From Sphingomonas sp. PsM26 (GTDB lineage: Bacteria; Pseudomonadota; Alphaproteobacteria; Sphingomonadales; Sphingomonadaceae), in assembly GCA_030433805.1 (NCBI GenBank), contig JARUXA010000003.1, forward strand, positions 248,001-312,000: a stretch of 64,000 nucleotides of DNA, in the 5' to 3' direction. Every line of letters begins with the position of its first letter. The first letter of the stretch is position 1. This document shows, one piece after another, positions 51,216-59,916 of the stretch. The position numbers were made by a program, and so were the translations under genes. The notes beneath the pieces were generated by a model. That model saw only the letters and a program-made list of their open reading frames with translations, made no database searches and had not been told where the DNA came from.

Positions 51216-53270
51216 GTGACAACGGTGTACACAGCGGGGGTGTTATTGTTCTGGATCCTGATATCGACCGGCACCGCTTACGCGCTGTTGGCGGCATGGC
51301 GTATTTCCCTCGGAACGGGACGAGATCGTGCCCCGACCCTCGTCATCGCGTTCGTCGGCATGGCAGCCTGGGCGTATTCCGGCCTCACGCAGAACCTGCT
51401 GCTCATCATCGCAGCGCAATTGCTCCGGAACATTGCGTGGTTGGTCTATCTGGCAAATGCGACGCAGCCCTCCGCGGACTCGTCAGAACGTCGCTCGCAT
51501 AGTGCGACGATCCTGGGCGTCATGGCCGTGCTGGCCGCGGCTTCCGCGGTCATGGGGATCCTCCAGATTCCTGACACGCCAGCCGCGACGACCTGGGCGG
51601 TGGTCACCATCGGGTGTCGCCTGATCTTTGCGATCGGCGGGATCATCTATCTCCACAACCTGTACAACGGACTGACCAGCAGCAGCGGGACAGGCTTCCG
51701 CCTGATCCTGTTCGCGCTCGGCATGCTGTCCGCCTACGACCTGAATCTCTACACCGTCGGGTTGCTCGGGTATCAGGTCGCCGAACCGCTGAGCATCGGA
51801 CGCCCGGTGCTTGCGCTCTTGCTGGCCCCGCTCTTCCTCGTCGCCGCGCGCCGTCGCGAGCATTGGAAGATCGCTTTGTCGCGCAAGGCGACGTTCCAGT
51901 CGCTGTCGCTGGTCGCGATCGGCCTGTACTTCGTCAGCATGTCGATCGTGGCACGATCCGAAACGGTGTTCGCCGGATCGGCAGGCCCCACCCTTGCGAT
52001 CGGCGCGGTGCTGGGGCTGTCCGCGATCGGGGCGTTCCTGCTGTTTTCGACCCGTGCGCGTGCGTGGCTCAAGGTCGTCATCATCAAGAACCTGTTCCGC
52101 CACCGCTATGATTACCGCGCCGAATGGTTGCGGTTCAGCGCGACGATCTCCGATTCGGGCGGATCGGCGCTCTCGCTTGAGGAACGCGTGGTGAAGGCGG
52201 TCGCCGACGTGACCGAGTCGCCTGCCGGCCTGCTGTTGATGACGACCGATCAGCAGACGTTTGACGTTGCCGCCGCATGGTGCTGGGGCCATCGCGCAAC
52301 GCCGCCCACCAGCCCTATCCTTTTCCCGGAAGCGCAACGCGAGCAACTCCAGCAGGGATTGATCGCGACGTTCGCGCAACACGCACAGCACGACGCCCAC
52401 ACGCAGGAACCACCCGAGATCGTCGAGACAATCGGCGACGCGTGGGTGGCGGTTCCGCTGATCTGGCTGTCGACGATGATCGGGGTCGTCATCCTCGCAA
52501 AACCGCGGCTACAACGCGCGCTCGACTGGGAAGACTTCGACCTGTTGAAGGTGATTGGCCAGCAGGCGGCGGTGCATCTGTCCGACGCCCACAAGCAGCT
52601 GGAACTTGAGGAAGCGCGTCGCTTCGAGGAATTCAATCGCCGGTTCGCCTACATCATCCACGATATCAAGAACGTCGTCAGCCAGTTGTCGCTACTCGCC
52701 AGCAACGCGCAACAGCATGGCTCCAACCCAAAGTTCCAGGCAGAGATGAGCCGCAGCCTCACCAGCGCGGTGCAGAAGATGAACGTGCTGCTGTCGCGCC
52801 TGTCGCCGGATCGCGTGCTCCAATCGGCAACGCCTGAAAGCATCGACGTCGACCGCCTGATCGACACGGTCGTGACAGGGCGCGTCGATCAGCGCTCGCT
52901 GTCGATCGGGCCACGCTCGGGCGCGCGCGCGCGGGGTGATCTGGAGAAGCTGAAGCTCGCACTCGATCATCTGGTGCAGAACGCGATCGAGGCAAGCCCA
53001 GTGGATCAGCCCGTCGTCGTCTCCGCTACGTCGGTCGGCCCCCACTGCGTGATTACCGTCGCCGACAACGGCGTGGGCATGTCGGCGGACTTCATTCGGA
53101 AGGGCTTGTTTAAGCCTTTTGTCTCTACAAAGGGCGGTGGCTTCGGCATCGGCGCTGCGGAAGCGAAAGCGCTGGTTGCGGGCATGGGGGGGACCCTGCG
53201 CGTGACCAGCACCGAAGGGCATGGCAGCATCTTCTCGATCGAACTTCCGCTCAGCGACGTGCGTGATTAG
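51216..53270 (+). CDS. prsK: PEP-CTERM system histidine kinase PrsK
   Basis: The 684-residue protein begins with about eight membrane helices (residues 5-290), a GAF-like domain, then a kinase core: HDIKNVVSQL with the phospho-accepting His, NAIEAS, ADNGVGM and GGGFGIG. Length and layout match PrsK. A frame-compatible ATG at 51129 exists, but an intrinsic terminator (51141-51179) lies between it and the first helix, so the GTG at 51216 is preferred. The stop is 3 bases before prsR. It probably senses an envelope or EPS signal and phosphorylates PrsR. Confidence 0.83.
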   Translation: MTTVYTAGVLLFWILISTGTAYALLAAWRISLGTGRDRAPTLVIAFVGMAAWAYSGLTQNLLLIIAAQLLRNIAWLVYLANATQPSADSSERRSHSATILGVMAVLAAASAVMGILQIPDTPAATTWAVVTIGCRLIFAIGGIIYLHNLYNGLTSSSGTGFRLILFALGMLSAYDLNLYTVGLLGYQVAEPLSIGRPVLALLLAPLFLVAARRREHWKIALSRKATFQSLSLVAIGLYFVSMSIVARSETVFAGSAGPTLAIGAVLGLSAIGAFLLFSTRARAWLKVVIIKNLFRHRYDYRAEWLRFSATISDSGGSALSLEERVVKAVADVTESPAGLLLMTTDQQTFDVAAAWCWGHRATPPTSPILFPEAQREQLQQGLIATFAQHAQHDAHTQEPPEIVETIGDAWVAVPLIWLSTMIGVVILAKPRLQRALDWEDFDLLKVIGQQAAVHLSDAHKQLELEEARRFEEFNRRFAYIIHDIKNVVSQLSLLASNAQQHGSNPKFQAEMSRSLTSAVQKMNVLLSRLSPDRVLQSATPESIDVDRLIDTVVTGRVDQRSLSIGPRSGARARGDLEKLKLALDHLVQNAIEASPVDQPVVVSATSVGPHCVITVADNGVGMSADFIRKGLFKPFVSTKGGGFGIGAAEAKALVAGMGGTLRVTSTEGHGSIFSIELPLSDVRD

Positions 53271-53273
53271 GTA

Positions 53274-54650
53274 ATGGCGGACATGGTCGACAACATCGAA
53301 AAACCAAAACTGCTGATCGTCGAGGACGATCTCGATCTTCAGGCGCAGCTGGAGTGGGCATTCACCGATTACGAGGTGGTGACCGCCGGCGATCGCGCGG
53401 CCGCACTGACCGCGCAACGCACCGAGAATCCGGCGGTCATCACGCTGGATCTTGGCCTGCCGCCAGACCCGGACGGCACGTCGGAAGGGTTCGCTACGCT
53501 TCGCGAACTGATCGCGCATAACCCCACGGTCAAGGTAATCGTCGCGTCGGGGCACGAAGCGCGTGAAAGCGCGCAGAAGGCGATCGCGCTGGGGGCGTAT
53601 GATTTCTACTCCAAACCAATCAACATCACCGACCTCAGCCTGATCGTCGGGCGTGCCTTTCACCTGGCGCAGATCGAGGCAGAGAACCGCCGGCTTGCCG
53701 AACAGGCCGATCAGCTCGCCAGCGCCGAGGGAATCATCACCGGCGCGCCCCAGATGCTGACGGTGCTCCGTACGATCGAGAAAGTCGCGGATGTCGATGC
53801 GTCAGTGATGCTGCTGGGTGCATCCGGCACCGGCAAGGAATTGCTGGCCAAGGCGATCCACACCAAGAGCGCGCGCGCGCGTGGGAATTTCGTCGCGATC
53901 AATTGCGCGGCGATCCCCGAAACGCTGCTCGAATCCGAACTGTTCGGTCACGAAAAGGGTGCGTTCACCGGCGCGGTCAAGGCGACGGTCGGCAAGATCG
54001 AAATGGCGAACGGCGGCACCCTGTTCCTCGACGAAATCGGCGACGTGCCCTTCGCGATGCAGGTCAAGCTGCTCCGCTTCCTGCAGGAACGCGTGATCGA
54101 GCGAGTCGGTGGGCGCAAGCCGATCCCGATCGATGCCCGTGTCGTGACCGCAACGCATCAGGATCTGACGACGCTGATGCAGGAAGGGAAATTCCGCGAG
54201 GATTTGTACTTCCGGCTTGCCGAAATGGTCATCCGCATTCCCTCGCTGGCCGAACGACCTGGGGACGCGGTGCTGCTGGCGCGGTTCTTCTTGCGCAAGA
54301 TGAACACCGGCAAACAGGCGCGGATCAAGGGTTTCGCGCCCGACGCGTTGACCGCGATCAACAACTGGCCGTGGACCGGCAACGTTCGGGAACTGGAGAA
54401 TCGCATCCGACGCGCGACGATCATGGCGGAGGGATCGATGATCACTGCGCAGGATCTCGATTTCGAGCAGACCAGCCAGACGATGGAACGCACCGAATTG
54501 CGCGTGGCCCGCGAACGGGCGGATCGGTCGGCGATCGCGGCGGCAATTGCGCTCAACGACGGCAATCTGTCGGCGGCGGCGCGTGATCTCAATATCTCGC
54601 GGCCGATGCTCTACGATCTGCTCAACACCTATGGCATGGCGAAGAACTAG
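53274..54650 (+). CDS. prsR: PEP-CTERM system response regulator PrsR (sigma-54 activator)
   Basis: This 458-residue NtrC-family protein has a receiver domain (Asp59 in ITLDLGLPPD, conserved Lys in YSKPI), an AAA+ domain with Walker A GASGTGKE, the sigma-54 contact GAFTGA and Walker B GTLFLDEIG, and a C-terminal Fis-type helix-turn-helix (LSAAARDLNISRPMLYDLL). It would activate sigma-54 promoters such as those at 48995 and 50175. It is 3 bases from prsK and followed by terminator hairpins. Confidence 0.93.
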   Translation: MADMVDNIEKPKLLIVEDDLDLQAQLEWAFTDYEVVTAGDRAAALTAQRTENPAVITLDLGLPPDPDGTSEGFATLRELIAHNPTVKVIVASGHEARESAQKAIALGAYDFYSKPINITDLSLIVGRAFHLAQIEAENRRLAEQADQLASAEGIITGAPQMLTVLRTIEKVADVDASVMLLGASGTGKELLAKAIHTKSARARGNFVAINCAAIPETLLESELFGHEKGAFTGAVKATVGKIEMANGGTLFLDEIGDVPFAMQVKLLRFLQERVIERVGGRKPIPIDARVVTATHQDLTTLMQEGKFREDLYFRLAEMVIRIPSLAERPGDAVLLARFFLRKMNTGKQARIKGFAPDALTAINNWPWTGNVRELENRIRRATIMAEGSMITAQDLDFEQTSQTMERTELRVARERADRSAIAAAIALNDGNLSAAARDLNISRPMLYDLLNTYGMAKN

Positions 54651-54656
54651 AGAGTG

Positions 54657-54718
54657 TGACCGCTTCCCTGGCACATGCCGGGGAAGCGGTCATCGGGGGG
54701 TCGTGCCGAGCACGACCC
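54657..54718. terminator. Two hairpins between convergent prsR and rfbB
   Basis: TGACCGCTTCCC (54657-54668) pairs perfectly with GGGAAGCGGTCA (54681-54692), and GGGTCGTGC (54698-54706) pairs with GCACGACCC (54710-54718). The double hairpin sits just after the prsR stop and faces the rfbB stop, so it can terminate both directions. Confidence 0.65.
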
Positions 54719-54724
54719 TGCCTC

Positions 54725-55798
54725 TTACCGGCTGGTCAGCTTGGCGCGCTCGAGCATCGGCTGCCACCACGCTTCGTTGGCAAGATACCAGGCAAGCGTA
54801 TCGGCGAGGCCGCCCGCGAAATCGCGTGCCGGGGTATAGCCGATCTCGGCGCGCGCCTTGCGCTCGTCGATCGCATAGCGGCGGTCATGACCCTTGCGAT
54901 CCTCGACGAAGGTCTTGAGCGTCGCGGTCGCCTCGCCACGTGCGGCGGGCGAATTGGGATAGCGCTCGGCCAGCGACGGGTCGGCAGCGAACGCAGCGTC
55001 GACGCTGCGGCAGATCTCATCGATCACGGTAAGGTTGGGGACTTCTTCCCCGCCGCCAATGTTATAGACTTCGCCCGACGTGCCACGCTGCAGCGCGGCC
55101 TCGATCCCGCGGCAATGGTCCGAGGTATGGAGCCAGTCGCGCACGTTCATCCCGTCGCCGTAGATCGGCAGGTTGCGTCCGTTGAGCGCGTTGATCAGAA
55201 ACAGCGGGATCAGCTTCTCGGGAAACTGGAACGGCCCGTAGTTGTTCGAGCAATTGGTCGTCGTGACGTCCAGCCCGAAGGTGTGGTGATAGGCGCGCAC
55301 CAGATGGTCCGCCCCGGCCTTTGACGCCGAATAGGGGGAATTGGGCGCATAAGGCGTGGTCTCGCTGAACGCGGGATCGTTGGGGCCAAGCGAGCCATAG
55401 ACTTCATCGGTCGAGACGTTGTGGAAACGATGCGGCACGCCGCTGCCGCTGTCGAGCCACACCGTCCGTGCAGCGCGCAGCAGGCTGTGCGTTCCGAGCA
55501 CGTTGGTCGTGACGAACGCGTCGGGATCGAGGATCGAGCGGTCGACGTGGCTTTCGGCCGCGAAGTGCACCACGGTATCGATCGCATGGTCGCGCAACAG
55601 CGTGGTGACCAGATCGGTGTCGAGGATGTTGCCGTGAACGAAGTCGACCGCGTCGACGCCATCGAGGTTCGCGCGGTTGCCCGCATAGGTCAGCGCATCG
55701 AGCACGACGATTGCGTCGTCAGCGTGGTTGGCGCGCCAGTAATGCACAAAGTTCGCGCCGATGAAGCCGGCGCCGCCGGTAACGAGCAGATTAGCCAT
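54725..55798 (-). CDS. rfbB: dTDP-glucose 4,6-dehydratase
   Basis: This 357-residue short-chain dehydrogenase/reductase of the RmlB type has an N-terminal NAD motif TGGAGFIGANFV, the active-site STDEVYG stretch with the TDE triad, and the catalytic YSASK. It makes dTDP-4-keto-6-deoxyglucose, the second step to dTDP-L-rhamnose. It is last in the leftward operon rfbA-rfbC-rfbD-rfbB, and its start overlaps the rfbD stop by 8 bases. Confidence 0.95.
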   Translation of the reverse strand: MANLLVTGGAGFIGANFVHYWRANHADDAIVVLDALTYAGNRANLDGVDAVDFVHGNILDTDLVTTLLRDHAIDTVVHFAAESHVDRSILDPDAFVTTNVLGTHSLLRAARTVWLDSGSGVPHRFHNVSTDEVYGSLGPNDPAFSETTPYAPNSPYSASKAGADHLVRAYHHTFGLDVTTTNCSNNYGPFQFPEKLIPLFLINALNGRNLPIYGDGMNVRDWLHTSDHCRGIEAALQRGTSGEVYNIGGGEEVPNLTVIDEICRSVDAAFAADPSLAERYPNSPAARGEATATLKTFVEDRKGHDRRYAIDERKARAEIGYTPARDFAGGLADTLAWYLANEAWWQPMLERAKLTSR

Positions 55799-56648
55799 TT
55801 TTCTGGATCTCTTCGATCATGATGTGGAGATTGTCGCGCCACGGCGTCGGCGCACGGTCGAGCGCGGCATAGGTCGCCGAGCAGTCGAGCACCGAATAGG
55901 CCGGACGCCGGGCGGGCGTCGGATAGTCTGCGGTGGTGATCGGCACGATCGGGACGGGCTTTTCGAGCAATCCGGCGCTCAGCGCCTCTTCTTGAATCGC
56001 GACCGCGAAATCGTACCAGCTCGCCTGCCCGCCATCGCTGAAGTGAAACACACCGGTCGCGCCGCGCTCGGCCAGCTGCCACAATGCCGCGGCCAGCGCC
56101 GGGGCATAGGTCGGGCAACCGACCTGGTCACCGACGACACGCACTTGTGGGTGCGCCTGCATCAGCCGCAGCATCGTGCGGACGAAATTGGCACCGACCG
56201 GGCCGTACAGCCACGCCGTGCGTACCACGAGCATGTCCGGACCCGCCGCCTGCTCGCCCGCCCGCTTGGTGCTGCCATAGACGCCGAGCGGCCCGGTGGC
56301 GGCGTCGGGCGCATAGGGACTGGTGGCACTGCCGTCGAAAACGAAGTCGGTCGAGACATGAACCAGCTTGGCACCGACCGATCGCGCGGCGGCGGCAAGA
56401 TATCCGACCGCGTCGCCGTTCACCGCCTGTGCCCGTTCGGCATCGCCTTCGGCCTTGTCGACTGCGGTGTATGCGGCCGCGTTAAAGATCACGTCGGGCG
56501 CGACCTGCTCCACATACGCCTGGACCCGCGCGACGTCGGTGATGTCGAGCGCGTCCTGGTCGCACGAGACGATCTCGACGCCTGCGGGGGCCGTGGCGAT
56601 CAGGCCGTGGCCGAGCTGTCCGCCAGCCCCTACGATCAACGCCTTCAT
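55791..56648 (-). CDS. rfbD: dTDP-4-dehydrorhamnose reductase
   Basis: This 285-residue RmlD-type reductase makes the final dTDP-L-rhamnose. It has the NAD(P) motif GAGGQLGHGL, the NAAAYTAVDKAE stretch, STDFVFDG and the catalytic YGSTK. The ATG at 56646-56648 is used; the frame extends upstream without family sequence. It overlaps rfbC by four bases. Confidence 0.94.
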   Translation of the reverse strand: MKALIVGAGGQLGHGLIATAPAGVEIVSCDQDALDITDVARVQAYVEQVAPDVIFNAAAYTAVDKAEGDAERAQAVNGDAVGYLAAAARSVGAKLVHVSTDFVFDGSATSPYAPDAATGPLGVYGSTKRAGEQAAGPDMLVVRTAWLYGPVGANFVRTMLRLMQAHPQVRVVGDQVGCPTYAPALAAALWQLAERGATGVFHFSDGGQASWYDFAVAIQEEALSAGLLEKPVPIVPITTADYPTPARRPAYSVLDCSATYAALDRAPTPWRDNLHIMIEEIQKNG

Positions 56649-57190
56649 GATGCGGCGATCTGGTCGAGGGTCTGTGCGACCTGGTCCTTGGCGGACAACG
56701 TGGGTTCGATTCCGTCGAGCGGCCATTCGATCCCGACCTGCGGGTCGTTCCACATCAATGCCTGCTCATCCTTGGGCGAGTAGATGCTGGTGCACTTGTA
56801 CAGGAAGTCGGTGTTGTCCTCGAGGCTGAGGAAGCCGTGGGCCAGACCCGGTCCAACCCAGAACATCCGCTTGTTGGCGGCGCTCAGATGCACACCGGTC
56901 CACTGACCGAATGTGGGAGACCCCTTGCGGATGTCGACCGCGACATCGAACACCGATCCCGCCACCACGCGCACGAGTTTACCCTGCGGATTGGGGTTCT
57001 GATAATGCAGGCCGCGCAGGACGCCCTTGGCCGAGCGGCTGTGGTTGTCCTGAACGAAGGTCCAGCCCAGCCCGAGCTCCTTGAACGTCGCATCGTTCCA
57101 GCTCTCGAGGAAGAAGCCGCGATCGTCGCCGAACACCTTGGGTTCAAGGATCAGGACGTCCTTGATCGGCGTTTCGATGACCTTCACCAT
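56645..57190 (-). CDS. rfbC: dTDP-4-dehydrorhamnose 3,5-epimerase
   Basis: This 181-residue cupin-fold epimerase of the RmlC type has [12 protein letters not shown], the VLRGLHYQ with the catalytic His, and GLAHGFLSL. It converts dTDP-4-keto-6-deoxyglucose to the L-rhamno form. The ATG at 57188-57190 gives the normal length. It overlaps rfbA by 7 bases and rfbD by four. Confidence 0.95.
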   Translation of the reverse strand: MVKVIETPIKDVLILEPKVFGDDRGFFLESWNDATFKELGLGWTFVQDNHSRSAKGVLRGLHYQNPNPQGKLVRVVAGSVFDVAVDIRKGSPTFGQWTGVHLSAANKRMFWVGPGLAHGFLSLEDNTDFLYKCTSIYSPKDEQALMWNDPQVGIEWPLDGIEPTLSAKDQVAQTLDQIAAS

Positions 57191-58080
57191 TGGACATGAT
57201 CCTCGTCGAGCAGGCCGAGCAGGTAGTCGCCATATCCGCTCTTGCGCAGTTCGCCGCCGAGACGTTCCAGCTGCGGCCGGTCGATGAAGCCCTTGCGCCA
57301 CGCGATTTCCTCGGGGCAGCAGATCTTGAGGCCCTGACGCTCCTCGATGATGCGGACATAATTGCCTGCGTCGATCAGCGAATTGTGCGTGCCGGTATCA
57401 AGCCAGGCATAGCCGCGCCCCATGATCTCGACATTGAGATCGCCCGCATCGAGATACATGCGGTTGAGATCGGTGATCTCGAGCTCGCCGCGGGGCGACG
57501 GCTTGAGCTGGTGCGCAAAATCGACGGCGCGCTCATCGTAGAAATACAGGCCGGTGACCGCATAGTTCGACTTGGGGTTCTTCGGCTTTTCCTCGAGGTC
57601 GATCGCCGCGCGGGTCTTGGGATCGAACGCGACTACGCCATAGGCAGACGGATCGCGGACATAATATGCGAACACCGTCGCACCGGTCTGACGCGCATGG
57701 GCGGCATCGACCAGGTCCGCCAGACCGTGGCCGTAGAAGATGTTGTCGCCGAGCACGAGCGCGGAAGGCTTGCCGTCAACGAACTCGGCGCCGATCAGAT
57801 AGGCCTGCGCCAAGCCGTTTGGCTCGGGCTGCACTGCGTAGGTGATCGAGATACCGAGACGGCTACCGTCGCCAAGCAAACGCTGGAAAGCGCTTTGCTC
57901 GTGCGGCGTCGTGATGATCAAGACGCGTCGGATCCCGGCGAGCATCAGCGTCGACAGCGGGTAATAGATCATCGGCTTGTCGTAAACGGGCATCAACTGC
58001 TTTGACGCCGCCTGGGTCAAAGGGTGCAACCGTGTTCCCGACCCGCCTGCCAGGATGATCCCGCATCGTTCAACCGTCAT
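57184..58080 (-). CDS. rfbA: Glucose-1-phosphate thymidylyltransferase
   Basis: This 298-residue RmlA-type nucleotidyltransferase makes dTDP-glucose, the first step to dTDP-rhamnose. It has the signature [13 protein letters not shown] near the N-terminus, [11 protein letters not shown] and VLGDNIFYG. The ATG at 58078-58080 is preferred over a TTG two codons upstream. It is first in the rfbACDB operon; four copies of TAGGCG lie just upstream. Confidence 0.95.
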   Translation of the reverse strand: MTVERCGIILAGGSGTRLHPLTQAASKQLMPVYDKPMIYYPLSTLMLAGIRRVLIITTPHEQSAFQRLLGDGSRLGISITYAVQPEPNGLAQAYLIGAEFVDGKPSALVLGDNIFYGHGLADLVDAAHARQTGATVFAYYVRDPSAYGVVAFDPKTRAAIDLEEKPKNPKSNYAVTGLYFYDERAVDFAHQLKPSPRGELEITDLNRMYLDAGDLNVEIMGRGYAWLDTGTHNSLIDAGNYVRIIEERQGLKICCPEEIAWRKGFIDRPQLERLGGELRKSGYGDYLLGLLDEDHVQW

Positions 58081-58124
58081 GATCAATCTCTTATTTTCGT
58101 GCCCTGGAACGCGTCATTCGAACC

Positions 58125-58175
58125 ATAGGCGTGCCTTTCTGTCGCCTATCCAAGTTAGGCGTCCGTTCCTAGGCG
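58125..58175. promoter_or_regulatory. Cluster of TAGGCG repeats upstream of rfbA
   Basis: TAGGCG occurs at 58126-58131, 58156-58161 and 58170-58175, and inverted (CGCCTA) at 58143-58148; the first two form a 7-base inverted pair (ATAGGCG/CGCCTAT). Four copies in 50 bases in the only promoter region of the rfb operon suggest an operator array, but no known regulator site was recognised. Confidence 0.4.
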
Positions 58176-59198
58176 TTATTGACGAGCCGTGCCGTAATAG
58201 CCGCGATACCATGCCACAAAGTGTTTGATTCCGGCACGGACGTCCGTTTGCGGGACGTAACCGGTCAATCGCCGGAGAAGCTCCGCATTCGCCCACGTCG
58301 CCGGAACGTCGCCGGGCTGCATCGGGAGATAGTTGCGCACGGCCGGCTTGCCGACCTCCGCCTCGATCGCGTCGATGAAGTCCTCCAGCCGAACCTTGTC
58401 CGAATTGCCGATGTTGACGATCCGGTACGGCGCGACCGGCGACAGGCTGTCCCCCGGGGCAATGTCCTGCGGGCCGGCTGGGCGGTCGGGTGCCACGTCG
58501 ATCAGCAACCGGATGCCCCGCGCGAGGTCTTCGACATAGGTGAAATCGCGCCACATATCGCCGTGGTTGTAGACGTCGATCGGCGTGCCTTCGATGATCC
58601 CCTTGGTGAACTTGAACAGCGCCATGTCCGGACGTCCCCACGGACCGTAAACCGTGAAGAAGCGGAACATCGTCGTCGGAATATCCCAGACGTGCGCATA
58701 GCTGTGCGCCATCGCCTCGTTTGCCTTCTTGGTGGCGGCATAGATCGTCAGCGGCAGGTCGCTCTTGTCGGTTTCGGCGAAGGGCATCGCTTCGTTCGCA
58801 CCGTAAACTGATGAGGTCGACGCCATCAGCAGGTGCGACACCTTCAGCGTGCGCGCGACTTCCATGACGTTGAACGTGCCGGTTACATTCGTGTCGACAT
58901 AGGCACGCGGGTTCTCAAGGCTGTACCGGACCCCTGCCTGCGCCGCGAGGTGGACGATCACGTCCGGCTGCGCACGCTCGGCATAGGCCATCAACCGATC
59001 CGCATCGAGAATGTCGAATTCCTCCGCGGAGAAAGCGTTGCTGCGCATCAGATCCGCATGGCGCGCGCGCTTCAGGCCGACGTCATAATAATCGGACATC
59101 GAATCGACCCCGATGACCTTGAAGCCGTCCGCCAGCAGGATCTTGCAAAGATGATATCCGATGAAACCAGCAGAGCCGGTGACCAATATTACCCGCAT
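58176..59198 (-). CDS. NAD-dependent UDP-sugar epimerase (UDP-glucuronate 4-epimerase-like)
   Basis: This 340-residue extended short-chain dehydrogenase has TGSAGFIGYHLCKILL, DSMSDYYDVGLKRAR, HLAAQAGVRYSLENP, the STSSVYG stretch and a YAATKKANE catalytic motif. The DYYD and AGVRYS segments are typical of UDP-glucuronate 4-epimerases, which make UDP-galacturonate for capsules and EPS. It would supply a uronic acid donor. It reads toward the rfb operon with its own promoter region upstream. Confidence 0.87.
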   Translation of the reverse strand: MRVILVTGSAGFIGYHLCKILLADGFKVIGVDSMSDYYDVGLKRARHADLMRSNAFSAEEFDILDADRLMAYAERAQPDVIVHLAAQAGVRYSLENPRAYVDTNVTGTFNVMEVARTLKVSHLLMASTSSVYGANEAMPFAETDKSDLPLTIYAATKKANEAMAHSYAHVWDIPTTMFRFFTVYGPWGRPDMALFKFTKGIIEGTPIDVYNHGDMWRDFTYVEDLARGIRLLIDVAPDRPAGPQDIAPGDSLSPVAPYRIVNIGNSDKVRLEDFIDAIEAEVGKPAVRNYLPMQPGDVPATWANAELLRRLTGYVPQTDVRAGIKHFVAWYRGYYGTARQ

Positions 59199-59313
59199 GA
59201 CGCCATTTCACCGATCCTTTTCGTCATTCGGTCGACGCTTTGTCGTCCATTGCTGTGTCGCATGGCAGATCGTCTGCGCCAAGCGGCGCATTCTGTACAC
59301 GCATATGATGTCG

Positions 59314-59916
59314 TCAGAGTGTTCGCGGTCGCTTGAGCACGATGTACAGCGCGCCCGCGCCGCCATGCCGCGGATGCGCTGCGCGGACCGCGGCAATCGC
59401 CGACGAATGGCGCGATCCCGCCAACCAGTCCCCCGTCGCTGCCCGGATCGCGCCCCGCGCATGCGGACGCTCGCTGGCAGGACGCGGCGGCTTGCCCGTC
59501 ACCAGCAGGATCGTGCGATCCCCCGCGCGGATCGCCGCCGCGAGTGCCGCATCGAGCATGTCATAGGCGCTGGCGAGCGTGTGGCCGTGCAGATCGACCG
59601 TGCGATCCGGCGATACCAGACCCCGCGACAATCGCCGGTCCCACGATCCATCCAACGTGTTCGCGACGATCGGCGGCTGAACGCGAGCAGCCCGCGCCAC
59701 CGCGAGCGGCTTGATCGACGATGACGGCTTTGCGGCGGGCAAGGCCGTCCGCGAGGTTTTTGGCATAGCGGCGGGCGGCGGCGGAGCCTTGGGTTTGGCG
59801 CTGCCCTGCAACGGCACAGGCGCGGGCTCGGCCGGGCGGCGGGCGATCGGCCGCACGCCTGCCATAACCCGGACCCACAGCGCGGCTTCGTCAGGGCTGA
59901 GGGATCGGTGTCCCAT
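59314..59916 (-). CDS. Smr-domain protein
   Basis: The 200-residue protein has a Pro/Ala-rich N-terminal half and a C-terminal Smr (small MutS-related) domain with TVDLHGHT (about residue 107) and a GGAGALYIVLKR end. Free-standing Smr proteins are often nucleases; the exact role is unknown. The first 26 bases overlap the end of mltA, so it is probably translated from the same message. The start at 59914-59916 is preferred. Confidence 0.85.
   Translation of the reverse strand: MGHRSLSPDEAALWVRVMAGVRPIARRPAEPAPVPLQGSAKPKAPPPPAAMPKTSRTALPAAKPSSSIKPLAVARAARVQPPIVANTLDGSWDRRLSRGLVSPDRTVDLHGHTLASAYDMLDAALAAAIRAGDRTILLVTGKPPRPASERPHARGAIRAATGDWLAGSRHSSAIAAVRAAHPRHGGAGALYIVLKRPRTL

Noticed and set aside
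59263..59277. Sigma-54-like TGGCAGATCGTCTGC on the plus strand
   Set aside because: It does not precede a gene on that strand; taken as a measure of background matches.
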